DNA of 27,690 nucleotides from Smittium mucronatum. Taxonomy: Eukaryota; Kickxellomycota; Harpellomycetes; Harpellales; Legeriomycetaceae. The stretch covers positions 1 to 27,690 of the forward strand of contig LSSL01006059.1 in the NCBI GenBank assembly GCA_001953115.1, in the 5' to 3' direction. Shown in pieces: positions 9,263-21,600 of this stretch (the stretch's first letter is position 1; every line of letters starts with the position of its first letter). Position numbers and translations under genes: made by a program. The notes under the pieces were generated by a model, which saw nothing but the letters and a program-made list of their open reading frames with translations, was not told the DNA's origin and did no database searches.

Positions 9263-11335
9263 GTATGAACATTCGGGAATAGAGAGAATAATCGAAAAAA
9301 GGGCCAGAAAGGATTATTTGATGGCAAGCCGATAAAAACAGAATTGGGCTTTTGGTACTGATTTAATTGAACGGGACTATTAATAGATATAGTTTTAATG
9401 AGGCCTTTGGAGGAAACAAACTTACTATATCTAGGAGGAGATACTATGGATGTGTGTATAAGTGTAGGATATATTACTATGGAAACAAAATTAAAAAATA
9501 AAGAAAAGGTAGTTAAATGATGTTTTTCGGTTTCTATAGTAAAGGGACTTGTATTTTATGATGACCCTTAGTGTAAATCAACAGTAAAAACAATTTAAAA
9601 ATAGTGTTTGAACACCAGCCTGATCATAAAATTCTGTTCCACCAAAAATAAAAAAATTTTCTTGCAAAAAAAAAAAAATTCTAATTGTCGAATTTTTGAT
9701 CGAGCTCGACTTTAAGCACTTGATAGGCCAATACAAAGAATCAATCTTAATTAATAACCACCAATGAAACTTGTTTAAATATGTTAATTCATACTATTGG
9801 TGAAATAAATGAATAATATAAGAAAATAATTCGATTATTAGTGATATTTGGGCCGATATACCAGTAATAAAACAATAATCAAGTGGGCAAATATAGATCA
9901 AAAATGAAGCTCCAATAGCATTAAGAATATTTGAAGTCAAAGCATTTAAAGCAAAATTTCGCAATTAATATGTTGTGCTTGCAAAATATTGCGGATAATT
10001 AATTGAAGCATTTTCTCAAGAACATTACACGGGAATATAATGCTTAGTAGATTAGCTTTTAGCCTGAGAAAAAATTAAAACATAGATAAATAATTATTTT
10101 ACTATTATCTTTTCAGAAAACTATACAAGTGTCTCAATTTTTTTGAGCATTCTTATTATCCCTAGCACAGATACCGAGTTTTGGTCAAAGAGTTTTAACT
10201 ACACTATTTTTTTTTGATGAATTTATTTCATTTTTTGGTCTTGAATTAATTCAGGTTTACTTTTTTTGTCATTTTATCGGAATATTTCAGTACTATTCGA
10301 TTGTTATTAGTTTAAAATTATACAACAGTTCAAATAAAAAAGAATTCTTGGTTTTTTCTTTTTAATTTTATAAGAAAGATGGACCTCCAGATTTTTATCT
10401 AACAATGATCCAAAATCGCTTTTATCTTCTCATTAGAGTAAAACTGTATTTTAATTTTTGGTTGGCATGAATTAAGGTGGAGGTGATTATTTATCAAAAC
10501 TGTACAGCTTATATCATTCAAAGCTAAATATCTTTATATGTCAAAACTTGTTGAATACTCTTTTTTAAAAAGATAATGTTTTTCACAAGACGATTGAAGA
10601 GTGTAAGAGATTCTCTTTGAAAAAAATTATCAAGTTATTAAATCGAAATAATCATCCTCACTATTTTTAAAAAATGAAAATATATATCTTCACACGGATT
10701 TTCCGAAAAAAAAATCAAGAAAATTTAAAGAAAGTTAATTATTTCAGTTATATGAGTGATACAATTTAATAACTTGTAAATATTATTCTATTTTTATTTT
10801 CTAAGGAAACTGCAAATTGCAAAGTGATGTCAATATTAATAAAAGTTATCAAAAAAAAATGGTTTAATTTAATTTATATTTTTGATATAGTTACAATAAT
10901 AAGTTTTAAATAGCTCCTGTTTGCAAAAGGAAATTTATTTTATACCCTCCAAAATTCGCAATGAAAAAAAAGAGATCTTACCTTCAATCAATACAAAGCA
11001 AAAAAAAAAAGTTAAACCGCAGATACCTTGGTAGTTTTGTACTCATAATTGTATACCCATCCGATTGAAAAAGTAAAACATCTACTATTTGGCTATGTAT
11101 ATATTCTAATATTCCTATAGGCGTGATATACAATAACAATTTCTTTTTAAATTAAACTAATTTAAATCAAATACCCAATTTATATGAATTATCACGAGTT
11201 AATAAATTTTGATTTTGATTTTTTTACTATTGTCAAAAGTTAAATAATTTAGTATTTAGCCTCCTAAGAGTGAAATAATTGACGTTGTTTAGGGAATAAA
11301 TTCTTGCAATTTTGCAAGTAAAACATACTAAAATT
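9263..11335. other. UTP17 upstream region grading into an AT-rich gene desert
   Basis: The first 300-400 bp must hold the UTP17 promoter. A GAAAATTTTT-like element (minus strand, near 9650-9661) resembles RRPE, which is common at ribosome-biogenesis genes, but A/T richness makes this weak. Beyond about 9700 the sequence is A/T-rich with stops in all frames and no coding signal. A short perfect palindrome, CTTGCAA-TT-TTGCAAG (11303-11318), lies just before the broken gene at 11336. Confidence 0.45.
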
Positions 11336-11792
11336 TCACATAGAGTTATGATGTTCTTGGTTGGGAGTGGTGGAGACAGCGCACAATGATTCTGATGAAA
11401 ATGACTCCAATGGAGGACTATAACGAGACAGAATGAACCGACCTGCCTAGCACAGCTGAGACATCATCTAGTGCACAATTCCAGCGTTCGACAGTTAGAC
11501 GGATCTCAGCGTCTAATAGTTATTTGTAGGAAAGCCATGTCGATCAAACTCACGTTTGGTTAGGAGCCTAATTTTATTAATCCTGTTAGAATTAGCTCTG
11601 GCTAGGAGTTCAGTGGCTTCAATGAACTGTTGTTCATTGACAAAGAGCTTAATTTGTGACTGCATCTAATACCAGTCATCCAGCCTAATTGAAGCAATTC
11701 CTGGGGGGGGATGGGTCTTTCGGCTGCTAGATTTAATCATTTTCCCGTAGGTACGCAGCTGGTAGCCCGACAGAGGAGTTTATTGTAGCCAT
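11336..11792 (-). pseudogene. Broken small gene in a G+C-rich island; possible Myb/SANT-like relic
   Basis: A 457-bp island, far richer in G+C than its flanks, reads as a decayed minus-strand gene. ATG 11792-11790 follows an A-rich leader and opens MATINSSVGLPAAYLREND before TAA 11735-11733. A different frame then continues (RKTHPPPGIASIRLDDWY), meets TAG 11668-11666, and runs on through ATG 11665 for 50 more codons, including FIEATELLARANSNRINKIR, to TAG 11515-11513. A third segment in the first frame, from 11516 to TAG 11420-11418, includes VERWNCALDDVSAVLGRSV. The second frame then resumes with a Ser/Pro/Glu-rich tail ending at TGA 11338-11336. The W..AL.DVS..LGRS..SV pattern loosely resembles a Myb/SANT helical repeat; this is inference. 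At least three frame changes and one internal stop make it non-functional. A retroelement fragment is possible, but no integrase or reverse transcriptase motif is visible. Confidence 0.6.
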
Positions 11793-14221
11793 TTTAATTA
11801 TTTTTTCTTTACGCATTTACACCTTTTTCATTTTCATTTTTTCTTTGTATAGATTTTAATGACGTTTTCTTACAATAAAATTCCGTAATACAAAAAAAGA
11901 CTCTTTTTGCAGCTAATAGTTGTTTTTACTAAATACTAACAACATATAGACAATATTAACTAATATGCATTGAATTATTTTTCAAAAATACTAATCTAAT
12001 ACATCATGAAAATCTATAATTTTATAAGAAAATACTATTCATAAAACTAGAAGTGTATATATTGAAATATAGTTTTTTTTTCTGAAAACATTGAAATTTA
12101 CTGTATCGAAAATAAATAGTCTTTATTACAGAAAAAAAAATAATCAAAATTTCCTAAATTTAAATAAATATGCTTTATTTTATAGATATATTTTGCATTT
12201 TTATATTCAAGGAAATTTCGAAGCCTAAAAAATTCTATCTATGAAATTAAATAATAATTTCTAATAATAATTACTTTGATTTTATTAAGTTTACACTATT
12301 TTTCTATAAATAAATCGACCTATTTACAAATATAATTAGTTTATTGGATTAAAATAAAAGCAATGAAATATATGTTATGTAAAAATATTCACAATTAATT
12401 TAGAGCATTTTCCTACTAAAACCCATAAATTTAAATATTTCAGGATTATTATTTTAGTATTAATATATTTGGAGAGTATACGAATGTTTTTTTATTGAAA
12501 ATGATACAAATTTAGGATAATAAGAATTCGATCATGTTAAAATAGGATTCTATAAAATGAATGAATAATACTAATGATATTTTTTACCTCTAAGTCCCAA
12601 AAAAAAGTCTTTAATGAATTAAGGATATGCAAATATATAAGTATACACCCATTCCCTCTTTACAGTAAAAAATCTGGATATTTAATCTTGGAACATATAG
12701 ACCATAATTTTAAAGATTATCACGGAAAAATTATTTATTTATTTTTTCTGATATTTTAGAGTGTATTTTTGAGAAGATAAAGGGTAATTATATCTATTTA
12801 TAAATTTATAATATATTTGAGTGATAATTTCTGTGGGTTTAAAGGAAAGATAAATAAAAAATCCATCACTAGTAGGCGCTAATGAAAAATTGCATTATTT
12901 TAGGAGTGAAAAATTCCTTCAAAAAATAGTATTTTTTTTTCAAAGAGGAATATGTTTATTGTTCTCAATAAAAATCATTGAAAACTTGCAATATTTAATA
13001 ATAATAAATGATTATAAGAAAAAATAACTTCATAAAACCAGATACAGAATAAAAAAGACCCCAAAGTATTATGTTATTATAAAAAAAATGATTCAAAACT
13101 GAATTCGTGACAGTAAAGTAAACATTGATTAATTTAATTTACTTATTTTTATTTTTTTTTATGCATAAATATCTGATGAAGAAAATTATATTTAAATTAT
13201 GCTTTTTTTTTTCAAATTAAATATTTTTTACCTTAAAATATGTTTATGATTTCGTTATGAGATATTTAAAAGTAATTATTGAGACATTTAATTTTTTTTT
13301 TATCGATATTTCTTATTTGAAAATATACCGTAAAGGCAAAAAACAATAGTCATAAATATTAAATTAACACAAATTGGGCTTTTAAATCCCATATTTTAAT
13401 ATTATTTCTTATATTTTTACCAATATTTAATGTAAAAAAAAAGTTAAAAAGAGAAATTTTTATAAGTGGTTTAAAAAAAAAAAGTAAAAAATCGAGATCA
13501 CAATTAATAATTTACTCTAGAAATGAACTTGTAATGATTAATGATAGTTATTACAAATTTTGGATATATTAAATACAATTAAACAAATATTTGATTGATT
13601 TTGTTCATGAAAAATCAAAAATTATAAATATGTTGCGAGAAGAATGGATTTTCCCCCATTTTTACACATAACTAATAATTATTGTAAACATGACTCATTT
13701 CAAGATTTTTTTTATAAATATTTTAAACAAAGATTTAAAAATAATATATATTTTATATTTCTCTAACTTATTTTAATAATATCAGCATTTCACAAACAAA
13801 ATAACAAAAAAATATAAAGATATTTAAATCCAGTATTAATTCAAAAAATCTATAAAAGCGACTTTATAATTTTATTTATATAATAATAAAATTAAATAGT
13901 TAAGAAATGATAAAAATAATCCAATAGAATCGAACGCACTGAACAAAAAAAACTATAATTTAAATTCATTATTAATCTGATATATTATCTAAGAAGACTA
14001 AAATTTATGTCAATATTATGCTTTATTTAATTGTATAAATTTTATAAAAGTGATTTTAATAATTGTTTAAAGCTTGGTTGATATTTAATTTAAAACATTA
14101 ATTAATAAATAAAATGATATCATACATTGAGGTAAAATTAAAATCTGACTATCTCATTTATACAAATTTTATTCTCTTCTAATTATAGGCTATATTTTTT
14201 CCTTTTTTAAAAAATATTTTA

Positions 14222-14302
14222 CTAACGCGTTAGAATTATATTTTTTTGGGACTCCCGATTTGATCGATTAAACTTTAGATTCAGAAACGAAACATTTCGT
14301 TT
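14222..14302. repeat. Two short palindromes in a less AT-rich patch
   Basis: CTAACGCGTTAG (14222-14233) is a perfect 12-base palindrome centred on ACGCGT, which matches the MluI cell-cycle box sequence of yeast. AAACGAAA-CA-TTTCGTTT (14285-14302) is a perfect 8-bp inverted repeat. Both stand out because CG dinucleotides are rare nearby. No gene is close by for either to regulate. Confidence 0.5.
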
Positions 14303-15893
14303 TTTCTCGGAACTAGAAGACCATATTATTTTTCGTCTCTTCAATTTATTTCTTAAATTGCGTAAAATCTCGTTATAAAAATTTGAACAATATGTGCATA
14401 TTTTTTTTTCTCAAATTTTCATATTATATATAGTTATATATGTATGTATGTATTTCTATACCCTATTAAAATCTTGATAATGAAAAAAAAAAAGATTAAC
14501 CGAAACTAAAGTAATAATATTTTAGATCGCAAAACAATCGTCATCATGTTCCGTTTTTTATAATTTTTGTTTCAATTAATTAATAAAATTTTGAAATTTG
14601 TAAACATAAACCTTTAATTGCATATCCATCTTCTTTGTGAACATCTATTCAATTTAAACATTGAAGCGGTTTTAATTTTTTAATTAAATATTTATTCTGG
14701 GATCTTTTTTTATAATAATAATTTTATAACCGATCATAATTTGTTATTTCACAAAGTTTAATTATCAAAGAATATACGGCGACACTGATTAATACACACA
14801 TTTAAATAAATCAAATAAATAAACATTATCATTAAAAATAAAGAAGCGAAATCAAAATAAATTTGAAACTATTTAATAGTTTTCTGCTTTTTTTTCTAGC
14901 TCTCAAAAATTTTATTCATGAGAATTTTGGGTAAAGCACAGCTTCCAATTTTAGAATAATCTTAATAAAATTAAAAAATATACAAATAAACAATTGATTT
15001 TAATAAAATTGAAAATATGAGATTTAAATATCCGTATATCCATATATCCTAATATCTCACTTTATTTTGACACGAAACGAATATTTAAAATCGAATTTAA
15101 AACATCTTTTTGGAATATCAGTCAGTATTTTTGATCTAAGGAGAAAAAATATATAAAATAATATAAGGTGAAAAAACTTTTATTATTTTTATTATATACC
15201 TTTAATTGCGAAATAATTTTTAATATATTTTTTGAATTTTGAATTCTGAAACTTTAAAACAAAAAAAAAAAATCATTTTGTTAATTTGATATTACCAAAT
15301 GGGTTTTATCTGGAAAGGATGGAATATAAATATTATTTTAATAAAGATAAATAGATAATATATTTTATCGAATCTAAATATACGAAAAAATCTTGCGTAA
15401 ATACACTTTCCCAAAAAAATGAAGAAAATTTTGATTTGATGAGAACGGTCCACAAATATATAGGTTAATTAAACATTAATAGTTCTCTCAGACTAATTAT
15501 TCCGCATATTATGTTAAAAACTGACAGAAGATTTTAAATTTAATCGTTGGCTCTAATGTTAATTACATCCCCAATATATATTTTTCAAAAAATAAGCGAA
15601 TCTTTTTAAAAATTTCCAAATAAAATTTCTTATAACTCTTCTTTTACAATGAATTTTTTGAATTAACCTCTTTTTTTATCTCAAGATGATATTTACTTAT
15701 TTTTTTTTTATTAGAGTATTGTTTTTCTATGTGAAATAGATATTCTTAAAAATTATGATTTAATAAAAAACAAAGGCCACTCTTTCTATTATCTATTTTT
15801 TTTAGATGATTAATATATTCTACAATTATAGGATGATGAATCGAATATTATAATCACCTATAAATATTTACTTTTTTTGAATTCATAAGTCAT

Positions 15894-15919
15894 CCATTTT
15901 CCCATTTTCCCATTTTTTC
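15894..15919. repeat. Short tandem repeat CCATTTTC x3
   Basis: Two exact copies of the 8-mer CCATTTTC followed by a third copy lengthened by two T. It is probably replication slippage and no function is suggested. Confidence 0.6.
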
Positions 15920-17744
15920 ATATCTTATTTTTTATCTATTCTAGACTTCTTTATCTCCATGGGTAGCGAGTAATCCAATTTTATAAATTTATACAATTAA
16001 ATTTTTGTAACAAAAAATTATAACCAATAAAATTTTGATTTTTACAAGTTGAAATTAAAGAAAATATATAATTTTAATTGATATAGTTAAGAATATTCTA
16101 TCAATGAAAAAGGAGCTAATTTGAATAATATTTGTGTATTTTTTTAAATCATTTTAAAAACTAAATTCATTTTTTATGAAATAACTTTTTCATAATTGAA
16201 AGTAGAAAATTAAAAATAAATTTTCAGCATTTTAGTTTAATATATATTGTATGTGGTTTTGATTATTTTTTGGTGATTTTAATACCGCATATTTTTATCA
16301 GTTTTTTATTGGGATACAAGCTCGATTAATTTTTGCTTTTATCCATTACATTTTTATTTTTAATTTAGTTATTTAATGGAATCTCGAATTAATTGATGTA
16401 GTTTTATGCACATATATTTGAGTTTTATCAAATATTGACTAGGTTCTGAAAGTTATGAATTCCAAAAAATAAACTCGCAAAATCAAAGTTTTTTTTAAAA
16501 AAAAAAATAAGGATCCTTAGATTTTTATTCGAGTCTTAATCTCGTATTTGGATTATATAATCTAATACTTTATTCTAATAATCTTAATATTATAATTAAA
16601 ATGAAAAAATATGATTTTTGTAGTGTGGAGCTTCAAATCTGAATATAATATAAAATTAAATTATCAAATTAATTTCATTTTTCTGAAAAGATTTTGTATC
16701 TATGGAATATATATGATTTGTTTAGCATAAAAAAAATTTAAGATCATATATAATAATTTAACAATAAAAATAAATATCACAAAAGATGTTTTTAAAACTA
16801 TCACAAAATGTAGTTTCCTAGTCACAATTTTTTATACAGATGACGTTTTTATTCAAAATTTGAAGGTTTTACGCAATAATTATTTCTCAGCCGAGTTGAA
16901 ATCAAATGGAACTTAGTTTATTTATATTATTTTATAATTAAGAATTTGCTTATTTTAAATAAGCTGGTACACTATTAAGGTGTTTTAGAAATATGTGCAA
17001 AAAAATACAATTTTTTTCAATACCTTATATTTTTTGACTTAAAATCATTACTATCAATCTATTTAAGAGCAGCTACAAGATTAATAACTCAACTTCTTTT
17101 TTATAAAAATGCTCTAAATCTAAGAGGTATTATTTCAATTTTAAATTTTTGTTTTTAAAAAATTCGCTCGATTCTTTAGATATTTTCATATTTTATAAAT
17201 AAAATTAAATAGTGAGTATAAAGGTGTCATATTTTATCAGAAAGTCGTTCTTTATGTACTATTTTTAAACTTTACTGAATACTAAATATTGAATAAATTT
17301 CAAAAAAACCACACAGTGATATAAATTAAGATAAATTTGGAATTATATTTCTAATTAAAAGAATTATAAATTAAAATTATACGCTAATTTTGCAATAAAT
17401 TCTGGAAATTCGCAATTGAAATTATTTAAAAGCGTCCAAAAATTTAAAATATTATTTCCACTTGAAATTTCATAGCATAAATTTTTATAGTAACACCGGC
17501 ATCATAACGTTGATTAAAGATATTATTTTAACTTTGAACTAAAGTTAAACTTTCAGGGTCAAAACTATCTCTTAGTGACAATAAATTCTGGTTTAGATTA
17601 GGATTTTTTATTTAATTTTATTGTACCAAATAAACATTTGGCTAAAATTTTCAATTATTTCATTCGTTGAAAGAATATATCAATTAAGACAATAAACCAA
17701 TAATTAGAGGTTCAATATCTCTCGATTCTATAACCATCAAAAAA

Positions 17745-17792
17745 TTATCAAAATCACCAAAAAATAATCAAAATCACCTAATAATCAAAACC
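17745..17792. repeat. Short degenerate repeat containing ATCAAAATCACC
   Basis: ATCAAAATCACC occurs at 17747-17758 and 17767-17778 (20-bp period), and a partial third copy, ATCAAAACC, follows at 17784. It is a minor local duplication. Confidence 0.5.
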
Positions 17793-18453
17793 ATATTCCA
17801 CATATATATATGACTTATTTGAAACAGTATTTTTTACAGCAAATAATTATTAAATCACCGATTTGAGGGTGGAATGTGACTCCAAAAATTATATTATTAA
17901 AGTATAAAAATGTTTATACATATTATTCCAAGAAAACTTTGCCTAAAATATTTAAATAATTTAGTCGAAATCATTTTAAGTTTAATATTTTTAAAATTAA
18001 TTTGTGAAAAAGATATCAGAGAATAGAAGTGGTGTTTTTTTTTTAATCTGGAAATTACCCAAATTTTTTATATCGAGCTTATCACGAGTTTAAAATAGTT
18101 AAAATTTCACAAAAATTTAAAAAGATTAATTTTATTGCAAATTACATTAAGGAATAAATTCAAATTTAAAAAAATATAATTGTAATAGTAGTAATTTTAC
18201 GATAATAGATATTTATTCAAAATATCAAGCTTATAATTTTACCGAAATTAGGCGAACTTAAATTTTGATTTTTTATGGAAATGAAAAAAATTCTTCCAGC
18301 GGATCCATAAAACATTTGTTTATTTTAAATTTTTTCCTTCATGATTTTTTCATTATAGTACTTGTAATTAAACTAGAAATTGAAATTAAAAATATTTTTT
18401 AGAATTTCTGGTTTTAATAACAATTTATGTGTTTTTAAAAAGTAAATAATAAC

Positions 18454-18633
18454 TGATTCCTGATTCCTGATTCCTGATTCCTGATTCCTGATTCCTGATT
18501 CCTGATTCCTGATTCCTGATTCCTGATTCCTGATTCCTGATTCCTGATTCCTGATTCTTGATTCTTGATTCTTGATTCTTGATTCTTGATTCTTGATTCT
18601 TGATTCTTGATTCTTGATTCTTGATTCTTGATT
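18454..18633. repeat. Heptamer tandem array: TGATTCC x14 then TGATTCT x11
   Basis: Fourteen perfect copies of TGATTCC (18454-18551) are followed without a gap by eleven perfect copies of TGATTCT (18552-18628) and a partial TGATT unit (18629-18633). The two variants differ at the last base only and are not mixed, so each block was homogenised or expanded separately. The 7-bp period is not a multiple of three, and TGA comes into frame regularly, so it is not coding. It is the only long tandem array in the window. Confidence 0.97.
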
Positions 18634-21600
18634 ATTGTTGTAATTTTTGAAAAAATAGAAGTGTATAATTAAAATAATTTTTTTACACTATATATTTAGA
18701 AGGGATCTTTCATCTTAAAGTCCTTTTTTTAAAGTAACATCTGCTTAGAATATTTATTGGCTAGGTCATAAAGACTGATAGAAATTGAATTTTGTTCGGT
18801 TCCACAAGCCCTAGTTAAAAAAATTTCTATTATATTTTAATCTTTGATTGTCCTTTTTTTATTATTTTTTATAGAGTTAATATGTAAAAGTAAATCTTTG
18901 AAAATATTTTATCAAAATTTAAAAGTCATATATATATTTGCTTTGCCTATATCTTATGTTGTACCCCCTCCCTTTTTTTTCCCTTAACTTTAATACTGCT
19001 TGTATCAAGTTTTATTTATTGATTTAAATTTAGTTTAATATTAGTTTGATATTAGTTAATTCTTATGTAAAATACTTTCGATTTAACTTGTAAATTATTA
19101 TAACTCAAACTTTTTATTTTAGAAGCGATTTTTCAGAATATATATTCATTTGTTGTCATTGAAATATAGGACAGTAGATATTAGCATTTTGAATTGAATT
19201 GATTTTCAGATTTGTAAAAAATCCACATATTATATGTTTACGTGAATTTCTTATTCAAATTATTTTTTAAATACTCTATAATTAAATGAAATTTCTATTC
19301 TCAACGATATGGTAAACCGAGTGTTGAGCAAATTTCTCGATCTTACATTTAAACGAACATGAAATTTTTATTAAATTTTAGTATTTTCTTCCATAAAAAA
19401 ATATCAAATATAAAAAAAAAACACGTAAAGATACTCAAATTAAAAATCCGGGAAAATTATTGATTCTTATTTTAAAATTTTATCTGAAATGATTAAATAT
19501 TATTAATAAACTTTCATAATTTATTTTTGGAATAATAAAGTTAGTTCCAATTAAATTTTTTAAAGCATTGTAAATATTTTTATTAATTTATAACTTAAAT
19601 ATGTTATTTTCGGGATAAAAATATTAATGAATTATAAATATTTCGTCATAATATTATTTTATTTGGAGCAAATGATTAATCGAAATTTTTTTACTTAGTC
19701 ATTTTAAAGAACAAAAAATAAACAAAAAATTATTATTATACAATTTAAATACTCCATTTTATGATATTCGATATATATTACGGAATATTTTAAAAAAATC
19801 AAAAAAAATAATAAAAAGAAATAAAAAATTATAATAAAAACCTGATTTCTGTTTAATATGTAATTATTAGCTTAAAATAGTAATTTATTTTTACATTAAT
19901 ATATCCTATGTTTATTAATTTAGGGAAAACAAGAAAAAATCCCTTTTTCATGAAAATATATTTACTTTCTATAATATAATTTTTTTTAGTGTTTGAGTTC
20001 TAAAAATGAATTGATTTTCCCAAATATTGGCAAAAGAAATTAATTGGATATATTTATTGCCATTTTAAATAGATAAAGGACAGGAATATTAAAAAAAAGT
20101 CGAAAAATAAATAGATATGAGGACTCTTTTTTTTCAAATTTGTGGATGAATTATAAACCAAATTTAAGGATAAGGTTTAATGGGATAATTTTAATAATAA
20201 AAAGTAAAAGGATATACTAGTTAAAAATATAAAAGATAGGGAAAGAGACAAGTTGAAATGCTTGGCCATTCCAAAATGTCTAAGCTTCCTTATTTATACT
20301 ATTTTCAACTTTCTAAAAGTCAATTATGCTTATGGGAAGATTTCTTCATTGGATGAAACATTCAATGCTTGTACTGAATCTATTGGTTCATTACACCAAA
20401 TCACTTAAAAATAAAGAGAGAATAGGTTTATTTAGACAAATAAAGTAAAGTTTTTTTTGGGAATAATGGAAGTTTTATTTAATAGATGATATATAAAAAT
20501 CAAAAATATGGATTTTTTTAATCTTTTTTCTAAATTTTTTTTATTTATGTTTCGATTTTAGGTTTTTTTTTCAATAAAAGTAAAATAAACCAGTAATAAC
20601 CTGAATAAGAACCAATAATAACTGGTTAATAAGAAAAAAACCTCATTATATACCATCTTAAACAAAAAATATCCAATTAAATAAATTTATTGATTTCTGG
20701 GGAAAATTAATATTATTTTTAGTTCAAATTAATAAGAGAAATATTTTTTAGTGCTAGAAATGTAATCCCAGTGCTAAATTCAATATTCTGACTTTATGTA
20801 CTAATATCAAAGCGAATTAAATATGGTAACCTAATTTAAAATATAAATAATATTTTTAAATTCAAAAATTATTATAATTTTTTTCCAAAAATATACTTTA
20901 ATTATTACAGAATTGTTTATAAAAAAATAGTGATGATGATCAAAACTAGTAGAATTTTTTTTTAGTTATTATTTTTATATATTTTTTTGTATTTTTTTCC
21001 GATTCAAAGAGAGGGGTTTTGAAATATTCAAAAGATAGAAATTCGAAATTTCATCTAATAAAATTAATACAAGTTATTGTTTAAATTCAATTAATTATGG
21101 AATATTATTTAAAGGAAGCTTTCATCTAACATGAAAAAATTCTATAGATTTTCAATTTTTTTAGAACACCAGATCTTTCGCGATAAAATTTTACAATTTT
21201 TTTTAAGAATCGTTATATTATTATTGAATATCATTTTATTAATTCAAAAAAAATATCAAATAAAAATAAAAAAGTTGTTGAATGAATTTTCCATGATTTT
21301 GAAAGATTTAAAATAATACTAGCTATACTAAGCTTAAAAATAATGCTTTAAAATATGATGAAAAAAGTATACAGTATGTCAGAAATGTCTCAGAATAAAT
21401 AAACCTCATTTAATTAAAATAAAACAAAGAGTGATATCATTATATTATATCGAATAATAGTTTGAATTGGTAGATTATCTCATATAAATCTACAAAGATT
21501 TATTAAAAAAATTTAAAAAATAATATCTAGATATATCTTTATCTTAAAAAAAAAAATATCGCGCGTAAATTATCAGTTTAAATTTAAACTTCCTATAAAA

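Larger units (their letters stand above)
11793..18453. other. AT-rich gene desert, first block
   Basis: About 6.7 kb of very A/T-rich DNA; hand-counted 60-base lines at 12001 and 16561 gave about 18 and 12 percent G+C. Stops are dense in all frames, and the only open frame over 60 codons (12574-12759) has random Lys/Ile/Phe-rich composition. Homopolymers of A and T are everywhere. A slightly G+C-richer patch at about 14222-14345 holds two palindromes. Small tandem repeats occur at 15894 and 17745. No tRNA, mobile element or coding relic was recognised. Confidence 0.6.

Noticed and set aside
11336..11792. Retrotransposon remnant
   Set aside because: No reverse transcriptase, integrase, zinc knuckle, LTR or primer binding site was seen; the unit looks like a whole small gene from ATG to stop.
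12574..12759. 61-codon open frame in the desert
   Set aside because: Lys/Ile/Tyr/Phe-rich composition is expected from random A/T-rich DNA.
18454..18633. True telomere repeat
   Set aside because: The array is internal, flanked on both sides by kilobases of unique sequence, and the unit lacks the strong G-strand bias of most telomeres.
21131..21316. 61-codon open frame in the desert
   Set aside because: Same reasoning: biased to Lys, Ile, Leu and Phe, no motif, similar in length to what chance would give.
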